In this document: piece by piece, positions 50,827-57,761 of the stretch
How the letters are laid out: each line of letters starts with the position of its first letter
How positions within the stretch are numbered: position 1 is the stretch's first letter
Source of the DNA: DASUTB01 sp036374835
GTDB lineage: Bacteria; Actinomycetota; Actinomycetes; Jiangellales; Jiangellaceae
Assembly: GCA_036374835.1 (NCBI GenBank)
Contig: DASUTB010000052.1
Coordinates: 1 to 64,000, forward strand
Length of the DNA stretch: 64,000 bases
Reading direction: 5' to 3'
The notes under the pieces: generated by a model
What the model saw: only the letters and a program-made list of their open reading frames with translations
Told to the model about the DNA's origin: nothing
The model's database searches: none
Position numbers and translations under genes: made by a program

Positions 50827-51387
50827 TCACTGTTGCTCCTTCAGCGCGGCGAGAAGCTCTGCTTTGGACATGGATGACCTACCGGCGATCTTTCGGTAGC
50901 GGGCCTGCTCGTACAGCTCGGCCCGAGATGCCGGCGGTCGGGTTTGGCGTCGTTGCGACCCGCCTTCGGCTCGCATCGCGGCGTCACGAGTCCGGCGGAA
51001 TGACTCGCCGAGCCGCCGGAGCCGGTCGACGGTGACGGTGTCCTCCAGCGGCCGCAGCACGTCCCGTTCCTCGGTGTCGATGTGGTGGTCCATGGCCTCG
51101 ACCAGCGTGGCGATGGTCGCCGCCGGCACTGCGCCGGCGCTTTCGCGCAGCTCGCCGGCGACGCGCTGGAGCCGGTCGAGGGACTCGGCCGCGGATCGGT
51201 CGAGGTGGACCCGTGACTCCGCGAACGGGAGCAGGGAGTCCCGGCAGGCGGTCACGTGCGCGGTGAGTTCGTTGGCGACGCGCTTCTGGAGCGCGGTGCC
51301 GCCGCGATGCCGGCTGTTGAGCCGGGCCAGCAATTCGGAGATTCGTCGATGGTCCGATCGAACGAGCCGAACGACGTTTGTACCCAT
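50827..51387 (-). CDS. Hemerythrin-like protein with C-terminal Rho-N/SAP-like module
   Basis: A 186-residue protein. The first 135 residues form a hemerythrin-type helical bundle (VRLVRSDHRRISELLARLN, VEAMDHHIDTEERDVLRPLED), with His/Glu in fewer places than the canonical site, so iron binding is likely but not sure. The last 35 residues (AELYEQARYRKIAGRSSMS, then KAELLAALKEQQ) match the C-termini of Ku and the protein at 41552-41878. ATG 51387 lacks a Shine-Dalgarno sequence; GGGTAC (51402-51397) ends 9 bases upstream. It is probably the first gene of the LigD operon. Confidence 0.8.
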   Translation of the reverse strand: MGTNVVRLVRSDHRRISELLARLNSRHRGGTALQKRVANELTAHVTACRDSLLPFAESRVHLDRSAAESLDRLQRVAGELRESAGAVPAATIATLVEAMDHHIDTEERDVLRPLEDTVTVDRLRRLGESFRRTRDAAMRAEGGSQRRQTRPPASRAELYEQARYRKIAGRSSMSKAELLAALKEQQ

Positions 51388-51396
51388 ACTCGGGGT

Positions 51397-51402
51397 GTAC
51401 CC
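51397..51402 (-). promoter_or_regulatory. -10 hexamer GGGTAC of a leaderless stress promoter
   Basis: Minus strand GGGTAC ends 9 bases before the hemerythrin ATG 51387. The -35 is weak (GGTA at a 15-base spacer), so the call rests on the hexamer and its fixed distance. Confidence 0.4.
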
Positions 51403-51465
51403 GTTCGCACCGGCACCTACCGCGGCGGCGCGGCGCGGTGGCCACCGCGCCGCGCGAACCGGTTT

Positions 51466-51879
51466 CTAGCTGCGATGGTCCCGACGTTGATTGTCCTGCG
51501 AGGCCAGGTCGTCCTCGGTGGGCCCGGTGGTCTGCCCGGTCGTGCGCCCATCGTCCGGGTCGAGCTCGTCGGCACGGCGCTGCTGCTTTTCTGCCTCGGC
51601 TCGAGCTTCCTCGGCCTCGTCGCGCAGCCGGTTCGACTCGGCTTCCTTCTCTTCGGCTGACCTGTGCTCGCTTCGGGCCCGCGCGTCGAGATCCTCGGAC
51701 TGGGCACGCTTGCGATCGGCCGCGCGAGCCTTCTCGTCGGCTTCCTCCCGGGCGCGTGCGGCGGTCTTCGCCTTGGCCCTGCGTCCCAGGGCGCCCCGGC
51801 GGGTCTGCCAAATCAGTAGCCCGCCGACCACGATGATCACCACCGCTGCCACGATCAGTCCGGTCACAACGGTATCCAT
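51466..51879 (-). CDS. Membrane-anchored coiled-coil protein
   Basis: A 137-residue protein. An N-terminal membrane helix (VTGLIVAAVVIIVVGGLLIW) is followed by a basic turn and a long charged coiled coil of Ala, Arg, Glu and Lys (residues about 35-105), then a hydrophilic tail. Orientation should put the coil in the cytoplasm. It resembles the protein at 63541-63936 in design. Function is unknown. ATG 51879 has GGGGAGG upstream and a stress promoter at 51988-52011. Confidence 0.8.
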   Translation of the reverse strand: MDTVVTGLIVAAVVIIVVGGLLIWQTRRGALGRRAKAKTAARAREEADEKARAADRKRAQSEDLDARARSEHRSAEEKEAESNRLRDEAEEARAEAEKQQRRADELDPDDGRTTGQTTGPTEDDLASQDNQRRDHRS

Positions 51880-51987
51880 CAGTGTTCATCCTCCCCGGGC
51901 AGCTGAACGCTGCCTTGTCGGTACACCCTTTGTCCTGCTTCGCCGGATTTTTGGATCTGGCGGAGCATCGGGCGAGTCACCCTCGTC

Positions 51988-52011
51988 ATACCCGCTCGGG
52001 CGGTGTTCAAC
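51988..52011 (-). promoter_or_regulatory. SigB/F-type promoter, GTTG-N14-GGGTAT
   Basis: Minus strand GTTG (52011-52008), 14-base spacer, GGGTAT (51993-51988), driving the coiled-coil protein. Its -35 is only 3 bases from that of the divergent promoter at 52015. Confidence 0.6.
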
Positions 52012-52014
52012 CGT

Positions 52015-52040
52015 GTTTCTCGGTACGGGTCTCGGGGTAG
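52015..52040 (+). promoter_or_regulatory. SigB/F-type promoter, GTTT-N16-GGGTAG
   Basis: GTTT 52015-52018, 16-base spacer, GGGTAG 52035-52040, 29 bases before the ATG of the Balon-like gene. Confidence 0.65.
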
Positions 52041-52069
52041 CCGTGTGACTAGAACGAGGAAGGAGCCGG

Positions 52070-53182
52070 ATGACTGTTCAGCTGCATCAACTGGCTGCCA
52101 TGCTGGATCGGCCCGGGCCGTACTGCACGGTCCTCGCCGACGTGACCCGAAGTACCGAAGACAGCGAGCATCAGATCGAGCTGGCGATGCGGAGCATCAA
52201 CGAACGGCTCACCGATGCGGAGGCACCACCCGACCTGGTCGATGAGGTCACCGGGCGTTTCCTCGAGCCGCTCGGAGTTCACGGCCATGTGGCGCGGTTT
52301 GTCGTCGCCTGCGAACAAGGCGTGCTCGCCGATGAGATCCTCACCCAATGGACCGCGCCGGAGGTCGCTACGTACGGGTCGTTGCCGGACGTCACGGCCT
52401 GGCTGGCGTACAAGGAAGACTCGAACCCGGTCCTTGTAGTCCGCGCCGACAAGGTGGGCGCGGACCTGGCCTGGTACGGATCATGGAACAACGATCGGCC
52501 GGACGAGCAGCGGCGGGTGGACGGCGAGACGCTCCACCTGAACAAGGTGCCGGACGGCGGCATGGCGATGACCGATCTGCAGAGCCCGACCGAGGAGGTC
52601 TGGCGGCGAAACGCCCGGCTGGTCGCCGGCGAGCTGGGTCGCATGACCGGTTCGCACCCACCGCTGATCGTGCTGAGCGGGGATCCGAGGGCGTCGTATG
52701 AGATTCGCGAAGCGATGAACCCACGACTTCAATCGGTCACCGTGGAGGCCGACCATGGCAGCCGAGCCGCCGGGAGCTCGGAAGCGAACCTCCGCTCGGA
52801 GGTCGGCCAGTTCGTGCGCGACGCGCTGATCCACCGGCGGCTGGCGGCCGTCCGCGACTATCAAGAACGGCTCGGCCAGGGGCGCTCCGTTGCCCGAGGC
52901 CTCGGCGAGGTACTCGATCGCTGTGCGATGAACCAGGTCGAGACCGTACTGGTCGATCACCCGGCGGCAGCGGAGACGTTGACGCGTCCCGCCGACCACC
53001 CTGGACTTGCCCTGCGGGCGTCTGCGGCCGAGGACTCGTACGTACGTGGTGATCTGGCCGCACTCGCAGCCGCCGCGGCCACCGGGGCCGAGGCGACGTT
53101 CGTCGGCCCGGCCACCCTCGGTGATGTCGCGGTGGCGGCGTTGCTCAGGGGGCGGTCAGGCGCCGGATCTCAGGTCAAGTGA
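52070..53182 (+). CDS. Balon/Rv2629-like bacterial aeRF1-family protein
   Basis: A 370-residue member of the bacterial archaeo-eukaryotic release factor family (baeRF family 2), the group that contains mycobacterial Rv2629 (374 residues) and the ribosome hibernation factor Balon. Features used: N-terminal TVQLHQLAAMLDRPGPYCTVLADV, middle RNARLVAGELGRMTGSHPPLIVLSGDP, and the C-terminal L7Ae-like domain LGEVLDRCAMNQVETVLVD. There is no GGQ peptide-release motif, as expected for baeRFs. By homology it may bind the A site of idle ribosomes in stress. ATG 52070 has GAAGGAG upstream. Confidence 0.8.
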   Translation: MTVQLHQLAAMLDRPGPYCTVLADVTRSTEDSEHQIELAMRSINERLTDAEAPPDLVDEVTGRFLEPLGVHGHVARFVVACEQGVLADEILTQWTAPEVATYGSLPDVTAWLAYKEDSNPVLVVRADKVGADLAWYGSWNNDRPDEQRRVDGETLHLNKVPDGGMAMTDLQSPTEEVWRRNARLVAGELGRMTGSHPPLIVLSGDPRASYEIREAMNPRLQSVTVEADHGSRAAGSSEANLRSEVGQFVRDALIHRRLAAVRDYQERLGQGRSVARGLGEVLDRCAMNQVETVLVDHPAAAETLTRPADHPGLALRASAAEDSYVRGDLAALAAAAATGAEATFVGPATLGDVAVAALLRGRSGAGSQVK

Positions 53183-53318
53183 AGATACTCACGCCACCGG
53201 GTCCGACCAGTAGGCCGACCACGATCAGCAGGATCCCGAACAGCAGCGAACCCCGGATGATCGTAACGATGCCCCAGATGACCAGGATGACGGCGATGAG
53301 CCACAAGATAAACTCCAT
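53175..53318 (-). CDS. 47-residue hydrophobic GPGG protein
   Basis: A small gene from ATG 53318 to TGA 53175. The product has two hydrophobic segments (EFILWLIAVILVIWGIVTII and LLFGILLIVVGLLV) followed by the end GPGGVSIFT. Its tail overlaps the convergent Balon-like gene by 8 bases. There is no Shine-Dalgarno sequence, and the consensus promoter -10 lies 9 bases upstream, so it is probably a leaderless message. The family is not named to me; similar two-helix stress peptides recur in this window. Confidence 0.75.
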   Translation of the reverse strand: MEFILWLIAVILVIWGIVTIIRGSLLFGILLIVVGLLVGPGGVSIFT

Positions 53319-53327
53319 GACTCAGCA

Positions 53328-53352
53328 ATACCCCGGTCGAGATCGGCTAAAC
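53328..53352 (-). promoter_or_regulatory. SigB/F-type promoter, GTTT-N15-GGGTAT, leaderless geometry
   Basis: Exact consensus on the minus strand: GTTT (53352-53349), 15-base spacer, GGGTAT (53333-53328), 9 bases before ATG 53318. Confidence 0.8.
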
Positions 53353-53403
53353 GTACGATCGTCCGGTTTCGCTCACTCCGGTTCGGTTTCCGAGGGTGCG
53401 TAG

Positions 53404-53426
53404 GTCCGCCGCGATATCCGGCGGAC
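53404..53426. other. Small hairpin in the 309-base gap before the SRPBCC gene
   Basis: GTCCGCCG (53404-53411) and CGGCGGAC (53419-53426) form an 8-base stem with a 7-base loop. The rest of 53319-53627 holds two divergent promoters and, between them, no open frame I can support. A GTTT-N15-GGGATA at 53524-53548 may be a second, weaker start. Confidence 0.4.
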
Positions 53427-53561
53427 GACGCTGCGCGGTACGCCACCGCGTTCGACCGCGAGGACCGTTCTGATCTCGGCAGACGGGCACCGCTGATTGG
53501 CCTGCTTCCGATGCGGATCGTCCGTTTGTTCCGCGGCCGCCGGGGATAGCGGCCGAACCGC

Positions 53562-53586
53562 GTTTCACACCGCGTGCACCGGGTAG
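53562..53586 (+). promoter_or_regulatory. SigB/F-type promoter, GTTT-N15-GGGTAG
   Basis: GTTT 53562-53565, 15-base spacer, GGGTAG 53581-53586, 41 bases before the SRPBCC ATG. Confidence 0.75.
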
Positions 53587-53627
53587 CCGGTTGGAGTTCG
53601 GAAGGTCACGCGTTTCCGGGAGGAAAG

Positions 53628-54086
53628 ATGGCTACCACCGAGACGTCGATCGACGTCGCTGTCCCGATCAGCACCGCGTACAACCAGTGGACCCAGTTCG
53701 AAGAGTTCCCCCGGTTCATGGCCGACGTGGAGTCCATCGAGCAGATCGACGACCGGCACCTGCACTGGAAGCTGAAGGTCGCCGGCGTCGACGAGGAGTT
53801 CGACGCCGAGATCACCGAGCAGCGTCCGGAGGAGCGCATCGCCTGGCGCTCGACCAAAGGTCTCGACCATGCCGGCGTGGTCACTTTCCACAAGCTCGAC
53901 GATTCGACGACGCGCGTCATGTTCCAGCTCGAGATGGCGCCCGGCACGACGATGGAGGCGGCCGCCGAGAAGGTCGGCGCGGTGTCGCTGATCGCTGAGC
54001 GGGACATGAAGAACTTCAAGGAGTTCATCGAGTCCCGCGGCACCGAAACGGGAGCCTGGCGCGGCGAGGTCCCGCGAGAGGGCTGA
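53628..54086 (+). CDS. SRPBCC/polyketide cyclase-like protein
   Basis: A 152-residue START/SRPBCC-fold protein. ETSIDVAVPISTAYNQWTQFEEFPRFMADVESI is the typical opening of the cyclase/dehydrase-like COG5637 group. RIAWRSTKGLDHAGVVTFHKLD follows, then the long C-terminal helix of the helix-grip fold. These bind a hydrophobic ligand; none is known here. ATG 53628 has GGGAGGAAAG upstream. Stress-regulated paralogues are common in actinobacteria. Confidence 0.88.
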   Translation: MATTETSIDVAVPISTAYNQWTQFEEFPRFMADVESIEQIDDRHLHWKLKVAGVDEEFDAEITEQRPEERIAWRSTKGLDHAGVVTFHKLDDSTTRVMFQLEMAPGTTMEAAAEKVGAVSLIAERDMKNFKEFIESRGTETGAWRGEVPREG

Positions 54087-54097
54087 TGTCCGGCGGC

Positions 54098-54122
54098 GTT
54101 TAAAAGATCGATTTCCGGGCAT
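54098..54122 (+). promoter_or_regulatory. SigB/F-type promoter, GTTT-N15-GGGCAT, leaderless geometry
   Basis: GTTT 54098-54101, 15-base spacer, GGGCAT 54117-54122, exactly 9 bases before GTG 54132. Confidence 0.65.
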
Positions 54123-54131
54123 TACCTAAAT

Positions 54132-55460
54132 GTGACAGAGCAACCCCAGCAGCCGGGTGGGGCGGCGGGCAGGGTCGGCGCCGGCGACTACGTCCGCGAC
54201 GTGCTCGCAGTGGTGTTCCTGCTCATGCCGCTAGGTATGGCATGGGATCTGGAGAGCCGGGCCATCGGCCACGACGTCATCGTGCCGGTCACGATGCTGT
54301 CGATCCTGTCCCTCGCGCTGCCGTATCTGAGCACGGCGTCGGTGTTGCCCAAGGGTCTTGGTGCGACCCGACTACATATGGTCCGGCTCGCGATGAACGT
54401 GCCATACCTGGTCGTCGTGCTCGGCACGCTGGTGCGGGCCTACACCACGGACAGCACCGCAACCGGCGTCAGCGCCGGCACCGGCGTCGGGATGGGAGTC
54501 GTATTCGGCCTGGTCGGGGTGATGCTGGCGGCGCAGGCACGCGTCGCCGAGCTGCGCACCGGGCTGAGCGATGGCCGGCTGTGGATCACCGTCACCGTCG
54601 TGCTCACCGGGCTCGGCGTGGCCCTCGCAGTGATCAGCGCTGTGCTGTTCACGGTCGAGTTCACCAGCGATCCGAGCTGGAGCGAGTTCGTCGTGCTCGG
54701 GCTGGGCTTCGTCTTCTTCGCCGGAGTGCCGCTGATCGCGGTGAGCGGGTTCGCGCGCGGCGACGGCGCCTGGCGCGACGTCACGGTGGCGATCGGCGTC
54801 GTCGGCCTGGTGGCGGCGTTGTGGGCGCAGGGTGCAGAGGAGACGATGGGATCCGCCTGGGCGCTGCGCACGGCGGGTCCGCAGATCTTGCTGTGGCCGG
54901 CCCTCGGTGCCGCGGCCGCAGCGCCGGGAGTCGTCCGTCACATCGTGCGATCTCCGGGAGCCGGACGCTGGATCGACCTGTCCGCGCGGCTGTTCCAGTC
55001 GGTGACGGTCGTGGGTGTCCTTTCCATGTTGCTGTCCGGATTCCGCATCATCGACAACGTCGAGGATCGCGCCGAGCACATCGCCGGCATCGTCTTCGCG
55101 CTGATCGTCATCGTTGCTGCCACGTTCGGCCGCTCGGCGCTGGTGAAAGATGCCCGAACCGGACGGCCGAAGGCACTGGGCGTGGCGGGCATTCTGATCC
55201 TCGTGATGATCGTCCAGACGACGGTGACCGCTACCGCGCGGATGCTTTCCATCACCGTCGACATGGCGACGATCCTGAGCCTGTGGCTGGTGTTCGCCGG
55301 CGCCGTCGTGGTGGCGCTGACCGCACCGGCGTCCGTGCGGGCTCAGCTCGGGCCGTCGGGGCCGGACCGGCCCGCCGAACAATATGAGGTCCGGCCCAAC
55401 TTCCCGGCCGAGGACGAACCGATCTGGAAGGCGAGTCCGGAGTCGAACGACACGCGCTGA
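54132..55460 (+). CDS. Polytopic membrane protein of unknown function
   Basis: A 442-residue protein with about 11-12 membrane helices, for example VLAVVFLLMPLGMAW near the N-terminus and LWLVFAGAVVVALTAPASV near the C-terminus, then a hydrophilic 40-residue tail ending EDEPIWKASPESNDTR. No transporter motif is recognisable. GTG 54132 has no Shine-Dalgarno sequence but the promoter -10 ends 9 bases upstream, so it is likely leaderless. It is convergent with the transketolase gene 7 bases away. Confidence 0.75.
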   Translation: MTEQPQQPGGAAGRVGAGDYVRDVLAVVFLLMPLGMAWDLESRAIGHDVIVPVTMLSILSLALPYLSTASVLPKGLGATRLHMVRLAMNVPYLVVVLGTLVRAYTTDSTATGVSAGTGVGMGVVFGLVGVMLAAQARVAELRTGLSDGRLWITVTVVLTGLGVALAVISAVLFTVEFTSDPSWSEFVVLGLGFVFFAGVPLIAVSGFARGDGAWRDVTVAIGVVGLVAALWAQGAEETMGSAWALRTAGPQILLWPALGAAAAAPGVVRHIVRSPGAGRWIDLSARLFQSVTVVGVLSMLLSGFRIIDNVEDRAEHIAGIVFALIVIVAATFGRSALVKDARTGRPKALGVAGILILVMIVQTTVTATARMLSITVDMATILSLWLVFAGAVVVALTAPASVRAQLGPSGPDRPAEQYEVRPNFPAEDEPIWKASPESNDTR

Positions 55461-55467
55461 CCGTGCT

Positions 55468-57324
55468 CTAGTGGTGACCGGCCGGCCCGGTGGCGAGCGA
55501 ACGCACGGTCTCCGCGATCCAAGTCCGGTCGATATGCGCCGCACGAAGCTGTTCGTCCGGCGTGGCTGACGCGGGCATCGTGCGCACCGCGAGCGACACG
55601 ATCGTCGGAGGTGTCCGGACCGCGTCGAACGCGGCCCGAACGGCGTCACCGAGACCGCCTTCGGACCTGTGATCCTCGACGGTGACCAGCAGGTCGGTGG
55701 CGCGTGCCGCTTCAGTCAGCGTGGCGACGTCGATGGGTTTGACCGAGTACGCGTCCAGCACCCGCACCGGCATACCCTCATCGGCGAGTTCGTCGGCCGC
55801 GGCCAACGCTTCGTGAACCGTCACTCCGGCCGCGACCAGCGTCGCCCGGTCCTCGCCGGACGAGCGCAGCACCCGGCTGCCGCCGATGCCGAACTGCTCG
55901 GCCGGCGGGTAGATGACCGGCGTCTCACCGCGCGATGTGCGAAGGTAGCTGATTCCCGGTTGGTCGGCCATCGCGGCGACGAGGGCGGCGGTCTGGTTGG
56001 CGTCGCATGGGCATAGCACCGTGCTGCCGTGGATCGCCCGCATGATGGCGAGGTCCTCCAAGCCCATCTGGGACGGCCCGTCCTTACCGATGGCGACGCC
56101 GGCGTGGGAGCCGACCAGCCGCAGGTTCGCGCGGCTGATCGCGGCCATCCGGATGAAGTCGTACGCGCGGCTGAAGAACGCCGCGAACGTGGCGCAGAAG
56201 GGCGACCAGCCACGCGCCTGCATGCCGACCGCCGCCGCGACCATCTGCTGCTCGGCGATGTAGAACTGGAAGAAGCGCTCGGGATGCTCCTTGGCGAAGT
56301 ACTCCAGCCGCGTCGAGTCGGAGACCTCGCCGTCCAGCGCGACGATCTCGGGTCTGGCCTTGGCGAGCTCGGTCAGCGCGGCGCCGAAGGCGTCGCGGGT
56401 GGCCCTGTCTTCTCCAAGGTCGAATGCGGCGGGCGTGACCTCTGTGTCGGCGGGGAAGCGATGGGGATGGACGCTCTTGTCCGGCGGCGTGACGTCGATT
56501 CGGATGTGACGTACGCCGCCGAGCTCGGCGATGGCGTCGTCGGCGTCGCTCAACGGCTTGCCGTGCTTGCCCTCCTGGTCCGCGACCGCCTGCACTCCGC
56601 TGCCCTTGGTCGTGCGGGCGAGGATGGCGACCGGCCCATTCGTGTTCGCGGCTTCGGTGTAGGCCTTGTCGATCTCATCGACGTCGTGGCCGTCGATCTC
56701 GATGACGTGCCAGCCGAAGGCGCCGATCCGCCGGGCGTACGCACTCGTGTCCCACTCGTAGCGGGTCGGACCGCGCTGGCCCAGGCGGTTGACGTCGATG
56801 ATGGCGACCAGCGGGTCCAGATTCTCGTATCCGGCATGCTCGAACGCCTCCCACATCGAACCTTCGGCGAGCTCGCTGTCGCCGCAGAGCACCCAGACAC
56901 GGTAGGGGAGCCGGTCGAGTTGTCTGGCGGTCTGCGCGAAGCCGACGCCGACCGGCAGGCCCTGACCGAGCGATCCGGTGGCCACCTCGACCCACGGCAG
57001 CCGTGGCGTCGGATGACCTTCGAGCCGACTACCCTGCTCCCGGTAGGTCAACAGCTCGTCCTCCGTGATCGCGCCGGCGGCGCGGCAGAAGGCATAGAAC
57101 AGCGGAGAAGCGTGGCCCTTGGAGAAGATCAGGCGGTCGTTGTGCGGGTCGTCGGGCGCAGTGAAGTCGTAGCGCAGGTGATTGGCCGCGAGCACCGCGA
57201 TCAGATCGGCCGCGGACATCGACGACGTCGGGTGTCCGGACGACGCGGCCGCCGAGCAGCGGACCGCGTCCACCCGAAGCTGCTGGCCCAGCTCGGTCAG
57301 CTCGTGGTTGCTGAGTCTGCTCAT
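55468..57324 (-). CDS. tkt: Transketolase
   Basis: A 618-residue single-chain transketolase, shorter than the 660-700 residue bacterial form. SSGHPTSSMSAADLIAVLA opens it, ThDP is bound at GDSELAEGSMWEAFEHAGYENLD, and the PYR domain has Glu in FYIAEQQMVAAAVGM with THAGVAIGKDG-like SHAGVAIGKDGPSQMGLEDLA. It moves two-carbon units in the pentose phosphate pathway and yields NADPH-linked flux under stress. ATG 57324 overlaps the end of the whiB-like gene region (3 bases after its stop on the strand), so it is co-transcribed with that gene. Confidence 0.92.
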   Translation of the reverse strand: MSRLSNHELTELGQQLRVDAVRCSAAASSGHPTSSMSAADLIAVLAANHLRYDFTAPDDPHNDRLIFSKGHASPLFYAFCRAAGAITEDELLTYREQGSRLEGHPTPRLPWVEVATGSLGQGLPVGVGFAQTARQLDRLPYRVWVLCGDSELAEGSMWEAFEHAGYENLDPLVAIIDVNRLGQRGPTRYEWDTSAYARRIGAFGWHVIEIDGHDVDEIDKAYTEAANTNGPVAILARTTKGSGVQAVADQEGKHGKPLSDADDAIAELGGVRHIRIDVTPPDKSVHPHRFPADTEVTPAAFDLGEDRATRDAFGAALTELAKARPEIVALDGEVSDSTRLEYFAKEHPERFFQFYIAEQQMVAAAVGMQARGWSPFCATFAAFFSRAYDFIRMAAISRANLRLVGSHAGVAIGKDGPSQMGLEDLAIMRAIHGSTVLCPCDANQTAALVAAMADQPGISYLRTSRGETPVIYPPAEQFGIGGSRVLRSSGEDRATLVAAGVTVHEALAAADELADEGMPVRVLDAYSVKPIDVATLTEAARATDLLVTVEDHRSEGGLGDAVRAAFDAVRTPPTIVSLAVRTMPASATPDEQLRAAHIDRTWIAETVRSLATGPAGHH

Positions 57325-57326
57325 GG

Positions 57327-57683
57327 TCACTTCGAACTCTGCGCCTTCGCTTTCGTACGGCCGAACTTGCGCCGGCGTTCCCGTGCCGACATGCCGCCCC
57401 AGACGCCGAACCGCTCGTCGGCTTCCAGCGCGGCCTCGAGGCACTCCCGCTGCACCGGGCAGCTCGAGCACAGTCGCTTCGCCTTACGCTCGGCCGCCCG
57501 CACCTCGTGCCGCGGAGCGTCGATTGGAGGGAAGAACAACTCGGAATCCACGGTGCGGCACGCGGCGTCCTCCTGCCAGTGCAGCGACCGCCCTGGCGCC
57601 GGCTCTTGGAACGGGTTGTTCGGCGTGCGCTTCCCGGTGCCGTTGGTACCGTTGACCGGGTGCCCTCGGACGTCTGTGAGCAC
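57327..57683 (-). CDS. WhiB-like [4Fe-4S] transcription factor
   Basis: A 118-residue Wbl protein. Four cluster cysteines are present: DAACRTVDSELFFPP, then AKRLCSSCPVQRECLEAALE. The GVWGGMSARERRR turn and basic tail that contacts sigma factor and DNA follow. Wbl proteins respond to NO and O2 in actinobacteria. GTG 57683 with GGGGAAAG upstream was chosen over longer starts. Its promoter is stress-type, and transketolase follows in the same transcript. Confidence 0.93.
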   Translation of the reverse strand: MLTDVRGHPVNGTNGTGKRTPNNPFQEPAPGRSLHWQEDAACRTVDSELFFPPIDAPRHEVRAAERKAKRLCSSCPVQRECLEAALEADERFGVWGGMSARERRRKFGRTKAKAQSSK

Positions 57684-57717
57684 GACTTTCCCCTTTTCGT
57701 TCGACGATGCTTGGCTG

Positions 57718-57742
57718 ATACCCACGCGGCTCGGAGTCAAAC
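57718..57742 (-). promoter_or_regulatory. SigB/F-type promoter of the whiB-tkt operon, GTTT-N15-GGGTAT
   Basis: Exact consensus on the minus strand: GTTT (57742-57739), 15-base spacer, GGGTAT (57723-57718), 34 bases before the GTG start. Confidence 0.8.
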
Positions 57743-57761
57743 CAGAGCGGTAGATGACGCG

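Noticed and set aside
53524..53548. Second promoter GTTT-N15-GGGATA before the SRPBCC gene
   Set aside because: The -10 has two mismatches at key positions, and a better site lies 38 bases downstream; kept only as a remark.
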